Origin: Pseudomonadota bacterium
GTDB lineage: Bacteria; Pseudomonadota; Gammaproteobacteria; Xanthomonadales; Marinicellaceae
Assembly: GCA_008501575.1 (NCBI GenBank)
Contig: QQUO01000309.1
Span: 1 to 5,074, forward strand
DNA: 5,074 nt
Direction: 5' to 3'
Below, piece by piece: positions 1 through 5,074 of this stretch (position 1 is its first letter; each line of letters opens with the position of its first letter). Both the position numbers and the translations under genes were made by a program. Below the pieces are notes generated by a model. It did not search any database, was not told the origin of the DNA, and was given only the letters and a program-made list of their open reading frames with translations.

Positions 1-597
1 GATGGTGGTAGTTCTAAAGGCGACTTTTTAGAGGCCATAAACGCCGCCAGTGCCTTCACCTTACCGATGGTGTTAATGATTGTGAATAATCAATGGGCCA
101 TTTCAGTTCCCCGTACAAAACAGTCCGCAGGACGAACTTTGGCCCAAAAAGGTCTGGCCGGCGGATTACCTTCAATCCAAGTGGATGGTAACGATTACAT
201 TGCCGTTTATACCGCGGTACGGGCCGCCTTAAAACGGGCTTACGAGGGTAAAGGTGCGACTGTAATTGAAGCCATTACCTATCGATTAAGTGACCACACC
301 ACAGCCGATGATGCCAGTCGTTATCGCCCTGATGATGAAGTTGAAAATGCCCGTCAATTTGAGCCGATTAAGCGCATGCGTCAATATTTATTGAGCAATA
401 AACAATGGAATGAGCAATTAGAAAACCAATTGTTGGAAACCTGTAAAAAAGATGTTGACGAGGCGGTGGATGAATACATCAGCACCGGTAATCCGGGTGT
501 GGCAGCCATGTTCGACTATATGTTTGCCGACATGCCCCATACCCTGGCGGCACAAAAACAATATGCCCTGGATTTAGAGGAGAAATCAAATGGCTAA
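1..597 (+). CDS. pdhA: Pyruvate dehydrogenase E1 component, alpha subunit (3' part; 5' end outside window)
   Basis: This is the C-terminal 198 residues of the thiamine-diphosphate (TPP)-dependent E1 alpha subunit. With E1 beta it decarboxylates a 2-oxoacid, probably pyruvate, and passes the acyl group to the E2 lipoyl arm in the cytoplasm. The frame is open from base 1. It begins with the DG of the TPP/Mg motif GDG-X26-NN; the NN pair is at fragment residues 29-30, followed by QWAISVP. The ATG at 67 lies inside this motif and is therefore not the start. The loop YRLSDHTTADDASRYRP (residues 94-110) is the conserved His-containing active-site loop of the family. Family members are about 320-370 residues, so roughly 130-170 residues are missing upstream. 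The stop overlaps the E1 beta start by 8 bases. The HTTADD..RYR loop and the partner genes favour pyruvate, but a branched-chain 2-oxoacid substrate cannot be excluded. Confidence 0.93.
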   Translation, partial: DGGSSKGDFLEAINAASAFTLPMVLMIVNNQWAISVPRTKQSAGRTLAQKGLAGGLPSIQVDGNDYIAVYTAVRAALKRAYEGKGATVIEAITYRLSDHTTADDASRYRPDDEVENARQFEPIKRMRQYLLSNKQWNEQLENQLLETCKKDVDEAVDEYISTGNPGVAAMFDYMFADMPHTLAAQKQYALDLEEKSNG

Positions 598-1570
598 AGT
601 GACTTTGGTAGAAGCCGTAACCATGGCCATGGACCATGAATTGGGCCGTGATAAAGATGTTGTTATCATGGGTGAAGATGTGGGAATTAATGGTGGTGTT
701 TTTAGGGCCACCAAGGGTCTGGCACAAAAATACGGCGAAGATCGAGTGATCGACACGCCACTGGCTGAAGCCATGATTGCCGGTATGGCGGTAGGTATGT
801 CCGCTCAGGGCATGAAACCAATTGCTGAAGCCCAATTCATGGGATTTATTTACCCCATGGTTGAGCACATTGTCTGTCATGCAGCCCGCATGCGTAACCG
901 AACCCGTGGCCGGTTAACCTGCCCATTGGTGATTCGCGCCCCGTACGGAGGCGGCATCCATGCCCCCGAACATCATTCGGAAAGTACCGAGGCTTTGTTC
1001 GCGCACATCCCGGGTTTACGGGTGGTCATCCCCTCTTCTCCCAGCCGCGCCTACGGTTTGTTATTGGCGGCCATTCGCAGTCCGGATCCGGTCATTTTCT
1101 TAGAACCTAAACGCATATACCATTGGAGCAAGGAGGAAGTCGAAAATGATGGCGAAGAGTATCCATTGGACATGTGTTATGTTATCCGTGAAGGTGAGGA
1201 TGTGACTCTGGTGACCTGGGGTGCCATGATGAAAGAAACCCTGGAAGCGGCCGATAAATTGGCCGAGCAAGGTGTTTCTGCTGAAGTTATCGATGTCGCC
1301 ACAATCAGTCCGCTTGATATGGACACCATCGCTGAATCAGTGGCCAAAACCGGTCGCTGTGTGATTATTCAAGAAGCGGCCCGTCATTGCAGTTTATCGT
1401 CGGAAATTGCGGCTAACTTAGCCGATCAGGGTCTTTATGACTTAAATGCACCGGTAAAACGTGTCACCGGCTATGACGTCATTATGCCATTATTTAAAAT
1501 GGAGAAAAAATATATGCCATCCACTGATCGTATTTTGCAGGCAGTTAACCAAGTATTGGAGGTATCATGA
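590..1570 (+). CDS. pdhB: Pyruvate dehydrogenase E1 component, beta subunit
   Basis: This 326-residue protein is the complete beta subunit of the alpha2-beta2 type E1, at the usual family length of about 325. It completes the TPP site and the E2 docking surface. Visible landmarks are GEDVG (28-32), GGVFRATKGL (35-44), DTPLAEA (55-61) with E60 as the expected catalytic Glu that contacts the TPP aminopyrimidine, QFMGFIYP (82-89) and YGGGIHAPEHHSES (119-132) with the conserved active-site His region at H128/H129. The C-terminal transketolase-like domain (about 200-320) includes VIDVATISPLD and VIIQEAARH. The start at 590 is supported by AGGAG at 578-582, seven bases upstream, and by the canonical N-terminus with VTLVEAV. 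The start lies inside the end of E1 alpha and the stop overlaps the E2 start in an ATGA arrangement, so the three subunits are probably coupled. Substrate assignment (pyruvate versus branched-chain 2-oxoacid) rests on similarity only. Confidence 0.94.
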   Translation: MAKVTLVEAVTMAMDHELGRDKDVVIMGEDVGINGGVFRATKGLAQKYGEDRVIDTPLAEAMIAGMAVGMSAQGMKPIAEAQFMGFIYPMVEHIVCHAARMRNRTRGRLTCPLVIRAPYGGGIHAPEHHSESTEALFAHIPGLRVVIPSSPSRAYGLLLAAIRSPDPVIFLEPKRIYHWSKEEVENDGEEYPLDMCYVIREGEDVTLVTWGAMMKETLEAADKLAEQGVSAEVIDVATISPLDMDTIAESVAKTGRCVIIQEAARHCSLSSEIAANLADQGLYDLNAPVKRVTGYDVIMPLFKMEKKYMPSTDRILQAVNQVLEVS

Positions 1571-2874
1571 GCATTTTTAAATTACCCGATTTAGGAGAAG
1601 GTTTGCCGGATGCAGAAATTGTTGAATGGCATGTTAAAGTGGGCGATAAAGTCACCGAAGACCAACCCATGGTATCCATGGAAACCGCCAAAGCCGTGGT
1701 TGACGTGCCGGTACCGATGGACGGCATCGTCACAAAATTATACGGCGAACCCGGTGATGTCATTGATACCGGTGCTCCCCTGATTGAATTTGATACCGGT
1801 GACGGTGCTGATTCCGGCAAAACACCACAATCTGCCGAAGATTCACCGGCCAAACTACGGGAAGAAGCCGAACAGGTGTTAATGGAATTGGATGAGGAAG
1901 GCAATCAAGCCAGCGACAAGCCTGCATCAGAAAGTAAACAAGGTACTGTGGTGGGGCAAATGGAAACCTCTGATACAGTTTTAGACAGCATGACGGATTT
2001 TGGTGGCAAAAAAGCGGCCCCGGCGGTGCGTGCTTTGGCTAAAAGGTTAAATGTTGATTTAAGCCTGGTTGAAGCCACTGGAACAGGTGGTGTGATTCGC
2101 CCGAGTGATGTTAAACAGGCGGCCCAATCCGGCCAGGCCAAAGTGACAGCCCGGCCCACAGCCACACAACAACCTCAAACCACAACAGCAAAAGCACCAG
2201 CAGCGGCTAAACCAAGCCCGGCTAAAATTCAAGCAGACGATAACTGGCAACAAGTTAAAGGTTCACGTCGAACCATGGCCAGAGTTATGCAAAGTGCCCA
2301 CGCGGCCATCGTACCGACCACCATTATGGATGATGCCGACATTCACGCTTGGCAAGCAGGACAAGATATCACGGGGCGGCTAATCCGTTCTTTGGTGGTT
2401 GCCGCACAGGCTGAACCGGCTTTAAATGCCTGGTTTGATGGCGATAAATTAGCCAGAAGAATTATTTCACATGTGGATATCGGTATTGCGGTTGACACCG
2501 AAGACGGGCTTTTTGTGCCCACCATGCGTAACTGTGGAACGCTCACGCCGCAACAAGTCCGAGAAGAAATGAATGTCATTAAAGACCAGGTGAAAAGTCG
2601 CAGCATACCACCTGAATCAATGAAAAATTACACCTTAATGCTGTCTAACTTTGGTGTTTATGCCGGCCGATATGCCACCCCAATTATCACGCCACCTTGT
2701 GTTGCCATTGTGGCGGCCGGTAAATTACGCCATGAAGTGGTTCCGGTCATGGGTGGTATGGAAGCCCATCGCACCATTCCTTTATCACTCACCTTTGATC
2801 ATCGCGCGGTCACCGGTGGTGAAGCCGCTCGCTTTTTGGCGGCCATGATTAAGGACTTACAAAAAAGTCAGTAA
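1567..2874 (+). CDS. pdhC: Dihydrolipoamide acyltransferase (E2) of the pyruvate dehydrogenase complex, single lipoyl domain
   Basis: This 435-residue E2 core protein transfers the acyl group from its lipoyl arm to CoA. The domains in order are: an N-terminal lipoyl domain (about 1-77) with the lipoylation lysine K42 in METAKAVVDV; an acidic linker (about 78-148); a peripheral-subunit-binding domain (about 150-186, from APAVRALAKRLNV to GVIRPSDV) that docks E1 or E3; a flexible Ala/Pro/Thr/Lys/Gln linker (about 187-225); and the catalytic domain (about 230-435) with LSNFGVYAG and DHRAVTGGEAARF. H412 is the expected catalytic His. The usual DHRxxDG motif reads DHRAVTG here, with Thr at 416 in place of Asp. 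The start is fixed by GGAGG at 1558-1562 and by the lipoyl-domain N-terminus (FKLPDLGEG). The gene overlaps E1 beta by 4 bases and is followed at once by a terminator, with no E3 gene. A branched-chain acyltransferase role is the main alternative. The symbol is used in the sense of E2 of an alpha/beta-type PDH. Confidence 0.92.
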   Translation: MSIFKLPDLGEGLPDAEIVEWHVKVGDKVTEDQPMVSMETAKAVVDVPVPMDGIVTKLYGEPGDVIDTGAPLIEFDTGDGADSGKTPQSAEDSPAKLREEAEQVLMELDEEGNQASDKPASESKQGTVVGQMETSDTVLDSMTDFGGKKAAPAVRALAKRLNVDLSLVEATGTGGVIRPSDVKQAAQSGQAKVTARPTATQQPQTTTAKAPAAAKPSPAKIQADDNWQQVKGSRRTMARVMQSAHAAIVPTTIMDDADIHAWQAGQDITGRLIRSLVVAAQAEPALNAWFDGDKLARRIISHVDIGIAVDTEDGLFVPTMRNCGTLTPQQVREEMNVIKDQVKSRSIPPESMKNYTLMLSNFGVYAGRYATPIITPPCVAIVAAGKLRHEVVPVMGGMEAHRTIPLSLTFDHRAVTGGEAARFLAAMIKDLQKSQ

Positions 2875-2891
2875 AACGGTTTGTTTTGATC

Positions 2892-2926
2892 AAAAAAAAC
2901 CCAATCAGTTTTGATTGGGTTTTTTT
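2892..2926 (+). terminator. Rho-independent terminator after the E2 gene (possibly bidirectional)
   Basis: A perfect 8-bp stem, CCCAATCA (2900-2907) and TGATTGGG (2912-2919) with a GTTT loop, is followed by seven T (2920-2926). It is preceded by eight A (2892-2899), which can extend the stem and would serve as a T tract on the opposite strand. It begins 17 bases after the E2 stop, so it separates the dehydrogenase operon from the peptide operon. No gene converging from the right is present to need the reverse function. Confidence 0.92.
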
Positions 2927-3045
2927 GTGCCTGCAAACACAACACATCGCTACAAATATCCGCCCAGTTAAAAAAAGTAACTTTTCCATAAAAAACCCCG
3001 AATTGTTGGTTTAGGACTTAATGTTTTTAGACTAGTTCAACATTG

Positions 3046-3063
3046 CCCATAAAATTGTATGGG
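3046..3063. promoter_or_regulatory. Perfect 18-bp inverted repeat, candidate operator upstream of the precursor gene
   Basis: CCCATA (3046-3051) and TATGGG (3058-3063) are exact inverted copies separated by AAATTG. The repeat ends 11 bases before the predicted -10 hexamer, so it covers the -35 region, a usual position for a repressor site or for an activator that replaces a -35. It has no T run after it and only a 6-bp stem, so it is not a terminator. I do not recognise the regulator; it does not resemble a Fur or CueR consensus. That it is an operator is inferred from symmetry and position only. Confidence 0.4.
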
Positions 3064-3071
3064 TTTATTTG

Positions 3072-3080
3072 TGATAGAAT
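3072..3080 (+). promoter_or_regulatory. Candidate extended -10 promoter for the hvfABC-like operon
   Basis: TGATAGAAT matches the extended -10 form TGnTATAAT with one mismatch in the hexamer (TAGAAT, 3075-3080). At the matching distance there is no good -35 box: TTGTAT at 3055-3060 is only 14 bases away. Transcription would begin near 3087, giving a leader of about 56 bases. The position between the upstream terminator and the first gene of the operon supports it. An alternative-sigma promoter elsewhere in 2930-3100 cannot be excluded. Confidence 0.4.
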
Positions 3081-3130
3081 TTAAAACAGGCTTAACGTAA
3101 AGTCCAAAAAAAAATTCTTTTAAACCAAGC

Positions 3131-3134
3131 GGAG
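3131..3134 (+). promoter_or_regulatory. Ribosome binding site of the precursor gene
   Basis: GGAG lies eight bases before the ATG at 3143. It is the only clear Shine-Dalgarno sequence in the peptide operon; the two downstream genes have none as good. This would fit a need for much more precursor than enzyme. Confidence 0.7.
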
Positions 3135-3142
3135 TAAACGTC

Positions 3143-3703
3143 ATGAAAAACAACAAATTAAATGCAGTCAATATTGCCATAGCCGGTGCTGTTGGGATGT
3201 TCGGGGTCGGTACAGTTAGCGCCGATGACAACCCTTTTAACCAACAAGACCTGGCCGATGGCTATAACAATAAAAACACCACCATGATGGGCAAAATGGC
3301 CATTGGTGAAGGCAAATGTGGTGAAAGCGAAACCAAAGGCGACAAAAAGGCTGAAGGTAAATGCGGTGAAGGTAAATGCGGCGAAAGCGAAGCCAAAGGC
3401 GACAAACAGGCTGAAGGTAAATGTGGCGAAGGTAAATGCGGTGAAAGCCACGCTAAAGACCACAAACATGCCGAAGGAAAATGTGGCGAAGGCAAGTGCG
3501 GTGAAGGTAAATGTGGCGAAAGCGACGCCAAAGGCGACAAACAGGCCGAAGGAAAATGTGGCGAAGGCAAATGTGGTGAAGGTAAATGCGGCGAAAGCGA
3601 AGCCAAAGGCGACAAACAGGCCGAAGGAAAATGTGGCGAAGGTAAATGCGGCGAAAGCGAAGCCAAAAGCGACAAACAGGCCGAAGGTAAATGTGGTCAA
3701 TAA
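3143..3703 (+). CDS. hvfA: HvfA-like secreted RiPP precursor with 14 EGKCG repeats (predicted copper-binding peptide)
   Basis: This 186-residue low-complexity protein is read as the precursor of a modified metal-binding peptide. Residues 1-27 are a Sec-type signal peptide: K2 and K5, a hydrophobic stretch from about 11 to 25, and a VSA cleavage motif before D28. No lipobox is seen. Residues 30-41 (NPFNQQDLADGY) resemble the NPF...GY segment found ahead of the repeats in this family. Residues 56-185 are 26 consecutive pentapeptides: 14 EGKCG plus six ten-residue spacers of the form ESxxKxDKxA. All 14 Cys (59, 74, 79, 94, 99, 114, 119, 124, 139, 144, 149, 164, 169, 184) lie in EGKCG. In the Haemophilus HvfA system, EGKCG cysteines become copper-binding oxazolone/thioamide groups. 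The start is supported by GGAG at 3131-3134, eight bases upstream, and by the signal peptide. The oxidase gene follows nine bases after the stop, as expected for precursor and maturase. Function here is inferred from motif and neighbours. Confidence 0.9.
   Translation: MKNNKLNAVNIAIAGAVGMFGVGTVSADDNPFNQQDLADGYNNKNTTMMGKMAIGEGKCGESETKGDKKAEGKCGEGKCGESEAKGDKQAEGKCGEGKCGESHAKDHKHAEGKCGEGKCGEGKCGESDAKGDKQAEGKCGEGKCGEGKCGESEAKGDKQAEGKCGEGKCGESEAKSDKQAEGKCGQ
3308..3697 (+). repeat. In-frame tandem repeat of 26 x 15 bases encoding EGKCG and spacer pentapeptides
   Basis: The region is exactly 390 bases, 26 units of 15. Each higher-order block has one to three EGKCG units followed by one ten-residue spacer. 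The blocks are 3308-3352 (45 bases), 3353-3412 (60), 3413-3472 (60), 3473-3547 (75), 3548-3622 (75) and 3623-3682 (60), with a last lone EGKCG at 3683-3697. Copies differ mostly at third positions (TGT/TGC, GGT/GGC, GGA). One 47-base stretch (3365-3411) recurs exactly at 3575-3621, 210 bases (14 units) downstream. This points to growth by duplication or unequal recombination that preserved the reading frame. Confidence 0.95.
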
Positions 3704-3712
3704 AAGATTAAC

Positions 3713-4564
3713 ATGAAACCGTTAACACTTTCTGGTGCCGGACTGGGCTTGCGACGCGCCCTGATTCCGGCATTGGAATCGGCAAACAACCTCGCCGCCA
3801 TTGACTTTATGGAAGTGGCCCCGGAAAATTGGTTAAAGCTGGGTGGTCGCTACCGACAAGCCTTTGACCGTTTAGCCGAACGTTTTCCGGTGGTATTGCA
3901 TGGTCTGTCATTATCAATCGGTGGACCTGATCCATTAAATACCGACCTCATACAGTCAGTCAAACAATTCAAACAGCAATACCAATGCCCCCTTTATACC
4001 GAACATTTATCCTACTGCACCGATGGCGGACAACTCTATGATTTAATGCCCATACCTTTTAATTCGGAAACCGCCCAACATGTCATCACGCGGGTTAAGC
4101 AAGTGCAGGATATTTTGGGTGAACGGATGGCCCTGGAAAACGCCTCCTATTATCTGCGACAACCGGGCAGTGATATGACTGAACTGGCCTTTATATTGAC
4201 CATTTTAGATGAAGCGGATTGTTTCCTGCATTTAGATGTCAATAATGTCTACGTCAACAGCATTAATCACGGCTATGACGCGCGGGATTTTATCCAGCAA
4301 CTACCCACTGATCGCATTGTTTATGGCCATATTGCCGGACATGAACAAAAAAGTGAGGACCTGATTATAGATACCCACGGCAGTGATGTCATTGATCCTG
4401 TGTGGGATTTACTGAACTTCAGTTATCAGCAACATGGTGTTTTTCCCACCCTCTTGGAACGTGATTTTGATTTTCCTGAATTGCATGATTTACTGAATGA
4501 AGTCCAGCAAATCAAACACATACAGCAACAGCAGAAAACCCATCATGTCAAATCAATCGCATAA
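3713..4564 (+). CDS. hvfB: DUF692 / MNIO-family multinuclear non-heme iron oxidase, HvfB-type RiPP maturase
   Basis: This 283-residue TIM-barrel-type protein has the usual family length (about 275-290). DUF692/MNIO enzymes, including MbnB of methanobactin synthesis and HvfB, use a multi-iron centre to oxidise peptide cysteines. Family landmarks, with the His, Asp and Glu residues likely to bind iron, are GAGLGLR (8-14), MEVAPENW (33-40), LHGLSLSIGG (62-71, H63), EHLSY (97-101), LMPIPFN (111-117), ENASYYL (142-148, E142), HLDVNNVYVNSINHGYD (173-189, D175 and H186), HIAGHE (206-211), DTHGSDVIDPVWDL (220-233, H222) and LLERDFDFPEL (247-257, E249). Exact ligand assignment would need an alignment. 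No signal peptide is present, so it should act in the cytoplasm before the precursor is exported. It begins nine bases after the precursor stop with no clear Shine-Dalgarno sequence. Its end overlaps the next gene by 20 bases. The target is inferred to be the EGKCG peptide upstream. Confidence 0.93.
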   Translation: MKPLTLSGAGLGLRRALIPALESANNLAAIDFMEVAPENWLKLGGRYRQAFDRLAERFPVVLHGLSLSIGGPDPLNTDLIQSVKQFKQQYQCPLYTEHLSYCTDGGQLYDLMPIPFNSETAQHVITRVKQVQDILGERMALENASYYLRQPGSDMTELAFILTILDEADCFLHLDVNNVYVNSINHGYDARDFIQQLPTDRIVYGHIAGHEQKSEDLIIDTHGSDVIDPVWDLLNFSYQQHGVFPTLLERDFDFPELHDLLNEVQQIKHIQQQQKTHHVKSIA

Positions 4565-5074
4565 GGAACTGCAAAAGGCATTCGCCGCCCACATCAGAAA
4601 TCCCCGGCGTTATCCCAAACCCGAAGGTATTGACGAACAACGTATGCAGGTTTACAGAGATTTATTTTTTAATAATATCAGCAGCCTGATTAAACAGACA
4701 TTCCCGGTCCTGGCCACTTTATATCACCCGGGTGAGTGGTCAAAGCTGATCCGCAGCTTTTACCAAAAACAGCACAACACAACACCCTATTTCACTGAAA
4801 TTGCCGGCGAATTTTTGCAATTTTTAAAAGACGGCCACAGCGATAACACCCGACCTTTTTTGTATGAGTTAGCCCATTATGAATGGTTGGAATTATCGGT
4901 AGAAAAAGACCCCCGGCAGGTGCAATTTGGCGAAATAAAAACACAACATCTGCTTACCCATGTGCCATTGATTTCACCCCTGGTGTGCGCTCACAGTTAT
5001 CATTTTCCGGTGCATCAAATTGGCCGGATTATCAGCCACAATCACCGCAAAACCAGAGTCACTTGCTGGTATGG
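4545..5074 (+). CDS. hvfC: DUF2063 / HvfC-family RiPP maturation partner (3' end outside window)
   Basis: The frame opens with ATG at 4545 and stays open to the window edge, giving 176 residues. It is recognised as HvfC/BufC-like by the N-terminal DUF2063 domain: LQKAFAAHIRNP (9-20), VYRDLFFNNISSLIKQTFPVL (36-56), W65, RSFYQKQHNTTPYFTEIAGEF (70-90) and PFLYELAHYEWLEL (104-117). The segment YHFPVHQIG (152-160) matches the start of the family's C-terminal domain. Members are about 250 residues, so some 70-90 are missing. In related systems this protein binds the precursor and forms a complex with the MNIO oxidase, presenting the peptide to it; older annotation as DNA-binding is probably misleading. 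The start lies 20 bases inside the oxidase gene with only a weak ribosome binding site. The next in-frame ATG is at residue 34, inside the conserved region, so the first ATG is preferred. Confidence 0.9.
   Translation, partial: MSNQSHKELQKAFAAHIRNPRRYPKPEGIDEQRMQVYRDLFFNNISSLIKQTFPVLATLYHPGEWSKLIRSFYQKQHNTTPYFTEIAGEFLQFLKDGHSDNTRPFLYELAHYEWLELSVEKDPRQVQFGEIKTQHLLTHVPLISPLVCAHSYHFPVHQIGRIISHNHRKTRVTCWY

Noticed and set aside
67..597. ATG at 67 as the start of a short E1 alpha-like gene
   Set aside because: The same frame is open to base 1 and encodes the first part of the TPP-binding motif before this ATG, so it is an internal methionine of a longer gene.
479..880. Minus-strand open frames inside the dehydrogenase genes (for example 479-880, 1545-1904, 1905-2165, 2343-2606)
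   Set aside because: They lie opposite well-conserved coding sequence, show no domain or ribosome site, and are shadows of the real frame.
2973..2985. Small palindrome AAAAGT-A-ACTTTT
   Set aside because: It is A/T-rich, short, and in a low-complexity stretch where such symmetry is expected by chance.
3071..3086. Possible CRP/FNR site (TGTGA at 3071-3074 region)
   Set aside because: Only one half-site is present; the matching TCACA half is missing at the right distance, and the bases overlap the proposed -10.
3308..3697. CRISPR-like or satellite repeat array
   Set aside because: The repeats are 15-base coding units with mostly synonymous differences, not identical repeats with unique spacers, and they lie wholly inside one reading frame.
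3158..3703. Long open frames on the minus strand (3158-3700 and 3262-3675) and in another plus frame (3303-3716) across the repeat region
   Set aside because: A 15-base in-frame repeat without stops in one copy is open in that frame in all copies, so these are by-products of the repeat. Their products are low-complexity, lack suitable starts and ribosome sites, and match no family I know. The plus frame at 3143 has a signal peptide, a family motif and matching neighbours.
3143..3703. Metallothionein or structural cysteine-rich protein as the identity of the repeat protein
   Set aside because: Cys is invariably in EGKCG, there is a Sec-type signal peptide, and an MNIO oxidase and HvfC partner follow directly, which fits a modified peptide better than a metallothionein.

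Overview
The window looks like bacterial chromosome, most likely from a proteobacterium and probably a gammaproteobacterium. I infer this from the combination of an HvfA/HvfB/HvfC-type peptide system with an alpha/beta-type pyruvate dehydrogenase operon, tight gene packing and moderate GC content. The genus cannot be named from the sequence alone. All genes are on the + strand. No RNA genes, insertion sequences or CRISPR arrays are visible.

Positions 1-2874 hold the end of a 2-oxoacid dehydrogenase operon. It contains the C-terminal part of the E1 alpha subunit (1-597), the complete E1 beta subunit (590-1570) and the complete single-lipoyl-domain E2 acyltransferase (1567-2874). The genes overlap by 8 and 4 bases, so they are probably translationally coupled. 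E1 alpha and beta form the thiamine-diphosphate decarboxylase, and E2 carries the acyl group on its lipoyl lysine to CoA. No E3 (lipoamide dehydrogenase) gene follows. A strong hairpin terminator at 2892-2926 ends the unit.

Positions 2875-3142 are non-coding. They hold the terminator, a plausible extended -10 promoter (3072-3080) and an 18-bp perfect inverted repeat (3046-3063) just upstream, which is a candidate operator for the next operon.

Positions 3143-5074 hold a second operon that I recognise as an hvfABC-like RiPP (ribosomally made, post-translationally modified peptide) system. Its first gene encodes a secreted precursor peptide (3143-3703) with a Sec-type signal peptide and 14 EGKCG pentapeptides; every cysteine of the protein lies in one of them. 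The second encodes a DUF692/MNIO-family multinuclear iron oxidase (3713-4564). The third is a DUF2063/HvfC-type partner protein that runs off the window (4545-5074). In the characterised Haemophilus system the oxidase and its partner convert EGKCG cysteines to copper-binding oxazolone/thioamide groups. By inference this locus makes an exported, many-site copper-binding peptide. The repeat-rich precursor, its in-frame 15-base periodicity and the candidate operator are the most interesting parts of the window.
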